Of a stretch of DNA of 26,228 nucleotides, positions 22,071-26,228 are shown in pieces. The position numbers and the translations under genes are program-made. Under the pieces are notes generated by a model that was given only the letters and a program-made list of their open reading frames with translations, was not told the DNA's origin and made no database searches. Source of the stretch: an uncultured Eubacteriales bacterium (lineage in GTDB: Bacteria; Bacillota; Clostridia; TANB77; CAG-508). The stretch lies in assembly GCA_902492015.1 (NCBI GenBank), contig CABUJR010000018.1:1-26228 (forward strand), given 5' to 3'. Numbering within the stretch: position 1 is the stretch's first letter; the number at the start of each line of letters is the position of its first letter.

Positions 22071-22348
22071 ATATAAAATTCAAATGACTACTAAATTTAA
22101 AAAAGATTACAACAAAATGCGTAGCAGGAACAATTTTGATGAAAATGAATTTAAAATAGTAATCGAATTACTTTCAAACGGTGAATTATTACCTGAAAAA
22201 TATTGTAATCATTTATTAGAGCCAAAATCAAATCGGTCTTTGGGAATGTCATATAAAACCAGATTGGCTTTTGATATATAAAAAAAGTGATGATGCTCTT
22301 ATTCTAGTATTAACTCGCACAGGAACTCACTCAGATTTATTTAAATAA
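22063..22348 (+). pseudogene. YafQ/RelE-type toxin, frameshifted
   Basis: The frame starts as a YafQ-like mRNA interferase (KYKIQMTTKFKKDYNKM... LLPEKYCNHLLEPKSNR) but closes early at 22281. One frame over, the family's C-terminus continues from 22244: ECHIKPDWLLIYKKSDD, LVLTRTGTHSDLF. One surplus base within 22238-22241 restores a normal protein of about 94 aa (EPKSNR-x-WECHIKPDW). The lost part carries catalytic residues (H of ECHI, W, and the terminal HSDLF), so the toxin should be inactive if the shift is real. Confidence 0.85.
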
Positions 22349-22353
22349 CTATT

Positions 22354-22386
22354 AAAACGGCTACTTTTTTAAATAGTCGTTTTTTA
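22354..22386 (+). terminator. Terminator of the RelB/YafQ operon
   Basis: AAAACGGCTA (22354-22363) pairs with TAGTCGTTTT (22374-22383) with one G-U pair, followed by a T-run. Confidence 0.8.
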
Positions 22387-22453
22387 TTATGTTTGTATAT
22401 TTTATACTTATAATTTCTAAAATATCCCAACCTTTAAAATCAAATATTTTATT

Positions 22454-22584
22454 ATTAAATATATTTTTATAATCACTAAAATTCATTCAGTTATATAGTT
22501 TCTTCTCAATTATTTCTCAATAAAAATTTTGAAATACAGTAATTCAATAATTTCCAAATTTATTTGGGTTTCACATTGGTCAAT
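22454..22584. repeat. Right-end repeat, copy 1, with degenerate att core
   Basis: About 121 bp (22454-22574) match 24167-24288 with only a few differences, including the identical run TTTCTTCTCAATTATTTCTC. Copy 2 ends at the functional-looking core TCACCTCGACCAAC; copy 1 ends TCACATTGGTCAAT, a degenerate version. It marks a former or alternative right boundary of the element. Confidence 0.8.
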
Positions 22585-22612
22585 AATAAATTAGTTAATA
22601 AATTAAATTTCA

Positions 22613-23453
22613 TTAGATTATTAATCTGTATATTTTTGAAATTGCTTTAATTGTATCATTAAATTCAATTTCTTTTGCATATTCATGTTCTTTTCTATAC
22701 TTGTCCCATCTTGCAATTAAAGTTTCATCTTCTAAAATATTTTTTATTATTGTATTAAACCTTTTTAAATATTCCTCAGAATTTCTATGAGTAAAAGTTG
22801 TATGAATAGCTGATTTTAATATAGTTATATCTATATCACTCCACTTATAAGTTACAAAATAATATAAATCATAATAATCTTTCATTCTACTATTAGCAGT
22901 ATTTCTTTTTAAAATTGTTTCTAATTTCTCAGCAATTATTGTTTCATAATTATATGTATATAAGTCAATATTATCATTTTCTAATATTGTTTTATAACTG
23001 TATTCTATCGCTCTTGGAGTAATTAAATCTCCAGTTGAAATATCTATGCCAAATGGTATTCTTAAATTGCTTAATTTTGCAATTAGTTTAAATCTATAAC
23101 CATTATATTCATTATCTTCTTTTATTGGAATATTTTTATCTATTTCGAAAGTTACATCATCATCTATTTTTACAGTAATAATCTTATTTATCATTTCTTC
23201 AATTGTACTTCTTTCAAAATCCATTCCTGTAATATTTACATCTATATCCATTGTTGTTCTCATATTAATTCCCATTATTGAAGATAATAAAAAACCGACC
23301 TTTTATAATAAAATTTTCATTATATTCTGATTTTGATAATCTCTCTAAAAATCTTTCAAACATATAATTTTGTAATACTTCTTGAACAGATAGGCCCTTT
23401 TCTTTTGCAAAATTTTTAGATTTATCCATTAAAGATTGAATATTTTTTATCAT
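22613..23453 (-). pseudogene. abiEii: AbiEii nucleotidyltransferase toxin, frameshifted
   Basis: The type IV toxin of the AbiE system, a nucleotidyltransferase-fold protein of about 279 aa. The 5' part (23453 to about 23300) reads MIKNIQSLMDKSKNFAKEKG...YNENFIIKG; then one extra base (+ strand G at 23297, minus-strand C) shifts the frame. Without it the protein reads on as KGGFLLSSIMGINMRTTMDID, the conserved GG...D-x-D nucleotidyltransferase motif, into the 220-aa frame ending at 22613 (IAEKLETILKRN, RMKDYYDLYYF). The shift falls at the active-site glycines, so the product should be dead if real. It overlaps abiEi by ATGA. Confidence 0.88.
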
Positions 23454-24049
23454 ATCATTACCTCCATTATTACTTTTATTTTTTTCTCACATTTTAGTTT
23501 TTTAGCATACTGCATTAACATTGTTCCATTAATTTCGTTATTTGCAAAAGCATTTTTAATAATTTTATTTCTTTGCTCTATATCTAGTCCACATTTATTT
23601 TCATTTTTTACAATATCACAAATTGTCCTTTCAAGATTATACGATTTTATATTATTTCCAAATGGTGATTTTATTTTTATCACACCAAGTTCTATATTCT
23701 TTCTACTAACATAATGAACTCTTATTTGCTTAGTATTTATCGAACTAACATTATAATCATTTGGTATTGTTATATCTATTCTATTTGGAGTTACTTCTGT
23801 TTTGTTTAAAAAAAACAGAGCAGTATTATAAGAAAATATTGCATTTTTATATCTATTCTGAATTATAAAATATTCATCTTCAAAACTATTTGTTTTTCCA
23901 TAAAGTCCTCTTCCTACCCTATATATATAATTATCTTTAATCAGTTTATTTATATAATAAAATCCGATTTTAGCATCTTTAAAATCTTTAGTTGTTATTA
24001 CATTATTTTTTTTCTTTACAAAAATTACTATATTTTCATAACTTTTCAT
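23450..24049 (-). CDS. abiEi: AbiEi-type antitoxin/transcriptional repressor
   Basis: A 199-aa protein of the AbiEi family: an N-terminal winged helix (NNVITTKDFKDAKIGFYYIN, NYIYRVGRGLYGK) and a C-terminal antitoxin domain (ITIPNDYNVSSINTKQIRVH, SYNLERTICDIVKNENK). In type IV systems the antitoxin does not bind the toxin but counteracts it and represses the operon by binding inverted repeats in the promoter; such a repeat is present at 24062-24090. GGAGG lies 8 nt before the ATG. The reading frame is intact, unlike its toxin partner. The pair protects against phage or stabilises the element. Confidence 0.88.
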   Translation of the reverse strand: MKSYENIVIFVKKKNNVITTKDFKDAKIGFYYINKLIKDNYIYRVGRGLYGKTNSFEDEYFIIQNRYKNAIFSYNTALFFLNKTEVTPNRIDITIPNDYNVSSINTKQIRVHYVSRKNIELGVIKIKSPFGNNIKSYNLERTICDIVKNENKCGLDIEQRNKIIKNAFANNEINGTMLMQYAKKLKCEKKIKVIMEVMI

Positions 24050-24061
24050 AATTTTACCTCC

Positions 24062-24099
24062 ACACTGAAATTATATCATTTTTTCAGTGTCATAGTCAA
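24062..24099 (-). promoter_or_regulatory. AbiE promoter with AbiEi-type operator
   Basis: On the minus strand TTGACT (24099-24094), 18 bp, TATAAT (24075-24070). The inverted repeat ACACTGAAA (24062-24070) / TTTCAGTGT (24082-24090) flanks and overlaps the -10, the expected place for autorepression by AbiEi. Confidence 0.8.
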
Positions 24100-24166
24100 T
24101 TAAATTAACAATATTATTTACAAAATTATATATTTTTATTCAATCATTAATATAATAAACCTAAAA

Positions 24167-24298
24167 ATTAAATATATTTTTAAAATCACTAGAAATCATT
24201 CATTTATATAGTTTCTTCTCAATTATTTCTCAATAAAAATTTTGAAATACAGTAATTCTAATAATTTCCAAATTTATTTGAGGTTCACCTCGACCAAC
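24167..24298. repeat. Right-end repeat, copy 2, with att core
   Basis: About 122 bp matching copy 1 (22454-22574), ending in TCACCTCGACCAAC (24285-24298), identical to the tRNA-Pro core. This is the right boundary (attR, or attL of the next element). Bases immediately left of the core differ from the tRNA T arm, so no second tRNA copy exists here. Confidence 0.8.
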
Positions 24299-24576
24299 AA
24301 GAAAATCGTTGAAACTCTAAAGTTTCAACGATTTTTGTGTTTTTCATAAGCATTTGTAACCTCTCATTATCTTTTAGAGTCTAGCTAAAAAGCTGGCTTT
24401 TTTCTGTTTTAACCTTTCAAAATCTTGTAAAACCATATAAAAAGTAGTTTTTTCTCTCATTTTTCCTTCCAGTAATTTTACATAACTTTTTTTAACCTTT
24501 CAAAATTTGTTTAGTAATATAACTAAACAATATTTTTCTTTATTTTTTAAGAACTTTGTTATTATATTTGTTAAAT
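24285..24576. repeat. Left-end repeat, copy 2 (second element)
   Basis: Starting at the att core, the sequence follows the left end found after tRNA-Pro (terminator stem, TAGCTAAAAAGCTGGC hairpin, AACCTTTCA repeats, AACAATATTTTTCTTTATTTT) with scattered mismatches and without the 93-bp unit between the two TTTTTCCTTCCA copies. A second left end here means that another related element was once integrated in tandem. No gene in this stretch. Confidence 0.85.
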
Positions 24577-24603
24577 AAATAGTAAGTTGTAGTGGAGATA
24601 TTT

Positions 24604-24850
24604 ATGAGAGATTTTGAAAAAATAAGTTTTGAGCAATTTAAAAAAGACATTTAAGATGATATAGAATTATACAATGAATATTCATTGCCAAAAAGAGATT
24701 CCGTCTATACTGCAGGTTATGATATCTATCTTTTAGAAAAGTTAACTATAAAACCAGGAGAAAGAAGAAGAGTACCACTTTAAAAAAGGTGAGACTTTTG
24801 TACAAGGATTATTTATGAAATATTTAACTACAAAAAGTGATAATAGCATA
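24604..24850 (+). pseudogene. dUTPase gene remnant
   Basis: Translation from ATG 24604 gives MRDFEKISFEQFKKDI, stop, then LYNEYSLPKRDSVYTAGYDI and LTIKPGERRRVPL: the N-terminal part of a trimeric dUTPase with its motif 1 (AGYD). After another stop, the frame KKGETFVQGLFMKYLTTKSD matches the family's late segment, so the central motifs (2 to 4) are deleted. dUTPases are common on phages and integrative elements. Two stops and an internal deletion make it clearly dead. Confidence 0.8.
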
Positions 24851-24851
24851 A

Positions 24852-25076
24852 ATATTCAAAGGAAAAGTAATTATTAAATGCACAAAAAAACAAGACAATA
24901 TCAAAATAAATGATATTATTAATATTATTTTAATTGTAGTTGGTATTGGAATGGGTGTTTGTACTGTCGTAACCTCTATATTAAAACAAATCGATATGAA
25001 TAATGCTATTACCCTATTAGGAATAGGAATGAGCTGTTTATCTATTTATTTATTAAAAAATAAAAATGATAAATAA
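24852..25076 (+). pseudogene. Small two-helix membrane ORF without start codon
   Basis: An open frame with no ATG, GTG or TTG before the first helix (ATT at 24870 is the only near-start) encodes DNIKINDIINIILIVVGIG, MGVCTVVTSILKQIDMNNAI and LLGIGMSCLSIYLLKNK: two hydrophobic helices and a basic tail, about 69 aa. It follows the dUTPase remnant directly. Holin-like in shape, but I cannot assign a family. Probably a decayed gene; initiation at AUU after AAAGG is a less likely alternative. Confidence 0.5.
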
Positions 25077-25135
25077 TAAGATATAGTTAGGAATTTACAA
25101 TTATTAGCTCTACAACTTATAATTTAGTAATTATT

Positions 25136-25152
25136 CCCCGGCTAAGCCGGGG
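25136..25152. repeat. Subterminal hairpin of an IS200/IS605-type end
   Basis: CCCCGGC-TAA-GCCGGGG, a GC-rich imperfect-palindrome hairpin about 80 bp beyond the transposase fragment. Such hairpins at the ends of IS200/IS605 elements are bound by TnpA. It could also act as a terminator on the plus strand (T5 follows). Confidence 0.6.
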
Positions 25153-25233
25153 CTTTTTACTCATAACGTCTAAAAGGCTATGTTACAAGCAGAGCCTCAA
25201 GGCTCATGGCTATTTCGATACATGCGTTTCTCG

Positions 25234-25398
25234 TTACCCGTTAAACTGGTCTTTATATTCTTTTATTGATATTTGGTAATACATCATATCTTCTTGTAAT
25301 CGGTTTCTCACATATTCATCTATTCTTCTTGCATTTTTACCTACCGTGTCTACACAGTACATTCAATATTTATAATGTATTGTTGGAAGTGTTTTTCA
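25234..25398 (-). pseudogene. IS200/IS605 TnpA 3' fragment
   Basis: The minus-strand frame reads KTLPTIHYKY, stop, MYCVDTVGKNARRIDEYVRN and RLQEDMMYYQISIKEYKDQF: the C-terminal part of a Y1 (HUH) transposase of the IS200/IS605 type, whose conserved end is YxVDTVGKN...I..YI..Q...D. The first two thirds, including the HUH motif, are missing and a TGA replaces a likely Trp codon. With the hairpin at 25136 this is a dead insertion sequence remnant. Confidence 0.8.
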
Positions 25399-25496
25399 TG
25401 TTATATGTATTTTAAAATATGTATTGTAAGGAAATTCTTATAAAATAATAAAACTATGTATTCAAATAATATTGATTTAATTTATATAAGATAAAA

Positions 25497-25528
25497 CAAA
25501 GCTCTCGCACAAATTGTGTGAGAGCTTT
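25497..25528 (-). terminator. Terminator after the 183-aa protein gene
   Basis: CAAAGCTCTCGCAC (25497-25510) pairs with GTGTGAGAGCTTTG (25515-25528) with one G-U pair; the minus strand continues TTTTATCT. Confidence 0.8.
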
Positions 25529-25535
25529 GTCACGC

Positions 25536-26087
25536 TTACATAAAGCGCTTTGGCAATAAAATTTTAACTGAGCAATCGCTCTGAAGATTAATTTCGGTAT
25601 GGAATCGAATATCTTCGATCTTTCCGTTCTTCAAACTCACCAAGGACATGAACTCTCTATCGTTTCTTGAATAAATCTTTTTAATATAATAACTTCTGAA
25701 GAGCTCATCTAATTCTGGATGAAAATTTAAAGTTTGCATGTTAACAGTAGAATAGATATCATGCTTATCCCAAAGTAGAATCACACCACAATCAGTTACA
25801 TAAAAGTTAATTCCACTTTCAAAAAGATTTATAATGGAATCGTTCATTACAGCAATAGCATGATTAAACTGGTCTCTATAAAATAATCTCTTTTCAAAAC
25901 CATTTTTCTTTAATACTGTTGCATAATGAACACTTGTTACAAGACTGTTTATTGGCTTTCTACCAAAAGGATTAGCCGTTCTTTCTTCCTCTGTTACAAG
26001 GATGGTCCGAATCTCTTGATCTCCAATTACCAACTGAATCGGTTCATTTGCCATCATTTTCTGATGGTGCATAAAAATTTTTGCCAT
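25536..26087 (-). CDS. Unrecognised 183-aa cytoplasmic protein
   Basis: A soluble alpha/beta protein without signal peptide, membrane helix or known motif. It has a strand-rich first half (IQLVIGDQEIRTILVTEEER, INSLVTSVHYATVLKKNGF) and a second half with FYVTDCGVILLWDKHDIYST and FMSLVSLKNGKIEDIRFHTE. AGGAGG precedes the ATG by about 10 nt, and a consensus promoter lies just upstream, so it is a well-expressed single gene. Its codon use is less AT-biased than the mobile DNA to its left and resembles that of the 208-aa membrane protein at 6845, so it is probably chromosomal and marks the end of the accreted mobile DNA. I cannot assign a function. Confidence 0.75.
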   Translation of the reverse strand: MAKIFMHHQKMMANEPIQLVIGDQEIRTILVTEEERTANPFGRKPINSLVTSVHYATVLKKNGFEKRLFYRDQFNHAIAVMNDSIINLFESGINFYVTDCGVILLWDKHDIYSTVNMQTLNFHPELDELFRSYYIKKIYSRNDREFMSLVSLKNGKIEDIRFHTEINLQSDCSVKILLPKRFM

Positions 26088-26119
26088 ATGGCCTATACCT
26101 CCTATAATTGCAGGATTTT

Positions 26120-26148
26120 ATTATAACACACTTTACATAAATAGTCAA
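26120..26148 (-). promoter_or_regulatory. Sigma-A promoter of the 183-aa protein gene
   Basis: On the minus strand TTGACT (26148-26143), 17-bp spacer, TATAAT (26125-26120), about 32 bp before the ATG. Nothing else is recognised from 26149 to the window end. Confidence 0.85.
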
Positions 26149-26228
26149 ATTTTCCAATTTCCCAATTTTCAATTATAATTTGCAATATTAAATTACCGCT
26201 TTTTCATAACATAATTTTAACATGTCGT

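Larger units (their letters stand above)
7803..24298. mobile_element. Integrative mobilizable element in tRNA-Pro(TGG)
   Basis: The span is bounded by TCACCTCGACCAAC at the tRNA-Pro 3' end and at 24285-24298. It encodes a tyrosine integrase, an excisionase-like protein, a MobV relaxase and a matching oriT, but no coupling ATPase, VirB4 or other type IV secretion gene. It therefore fits an integrative mobilizable element transferred with a helper. Cargo comprises a structured RNA, Spo0A-like regulators, an ECF sigma/anti-sigma pair, a secreted protein, a HEPN-like protein and two toxin-antitoxin modules. A degenerate copy of the right end at 22454-22584 suggests that 22585-24298 (AbiE) is a separately acquired cassette. 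Confidence 0.8.

Noticed and set aside
22282..22348. Separate small gene after the toxin stop
   Set aside because: It lacks a start and reads as the missing C-terminus of the YafQ-type toxin in the next frame.
7803..24298. A self-transmissible ICE
   Set aside because: No VirB4, VirD4/FtsK-type coupling protein or other type IV secretion gene is present; only the MobV mobilization functions.
25363..25398. UGA read as Trp (alternative genetic code)
   Set aside because: In-frame TGA at likely Trp positions occurs only in the dead transposase fragment; intact genes encode Trp with TGG.

Overview
The window is AT-rich DNA from a low-GC Gram-positive bacterium, most likely a Clostridia member. 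The evidence is gene content (ComEA, D-Ala-D-Ala carboxypeptidase, LCP transferase, CvpA, Spo0A-type regulators), strong AGGAGG ribosome binding sites, TTGACA/TATAAT promoters with 17-bp spacing, and UUG/GUG starts. I cannot name the species.

Chromosomal part (1-7814): initiator tRNA-Met (minus); an ArsC/Spx-like thioredoxin-fold protein; comEA (minus) divergent from a secreted D-Ala-D-Ala carboxypeptidase gene that carries a one-base frameshift and has a perfect 0A box in its promoter; then a minus-strand envelope group (LCP protein, CvpA, a membrane-anchored propeller-like protein); tRNA-Arg(ACG); an orphan membrane protein; tRNA-Arg(TCT); tRNA-Pro(TGG).

Integrated element (about 7803-24298): a mobilizable element sits in the 3' end of tRNA-Pro(TGG) and is bounded by the 14-bp repeat TCACCTCGACCAAC. 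Its minus-strand backbone is an XRE regulator, a small protein, a RadC-like JAB protein, a hypothetical protein, an excisionase, a tyrosine integrase, then a hairpin-rich segment, an oriT of pMV158/MobV type, a DUF3848-like protein, a MobV relaxase and a small helical protein. There is no type IV secretion gene, so it must borrow a conjugation machine.

Cargo (15.5-22.4 kb): a promoter-driven structured RNA with a 41-codon ORF whose Shine-Dalgarno region is complementary over 16 nt to the transcript's own 3' end; palindromic operators in front of a free-standing Spo0A-type DNA-binding domain; an ECF sigma factor with a membrane anti-sigma factor; a Spo0A-like regulator whose receiver has lost its phosphoacceptor Asp; a secreted small protein; a HEPN-like protein; and a RelB/YafQ-type toxin-antitoxin pair with a frameshifted toxin. 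A shared bipartite motif (TGCAACC-N17-ATCTAAT) before the sigma gene and before the Spo0A-like gene suggests an autoregulated ECF regulon. Three tandem 0A-like boxes at 10-bp period lie between the Spo0A-like gene and the secreted-protein gene. This sigma / anti-sigma / Spo0A-like / secreted-protein circuit is the best candidate for an undescribed system.

Right side (22.4-26.2 kb): an AbiE type IV toxin-antitoxin cassette (toxin frameshifted) is bracketed by two copies of the element's right end, like a cis-mobilizable cassette. Past the att core lies a second copy of the element's left end, then a decayed dUTPase gene, a start-less small membrane ORF and an IS200/IS605 transposase fragment: remains of a second, accreted element. 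The window ends with an unrecognised 183-aa protein gene with a strong promoter.
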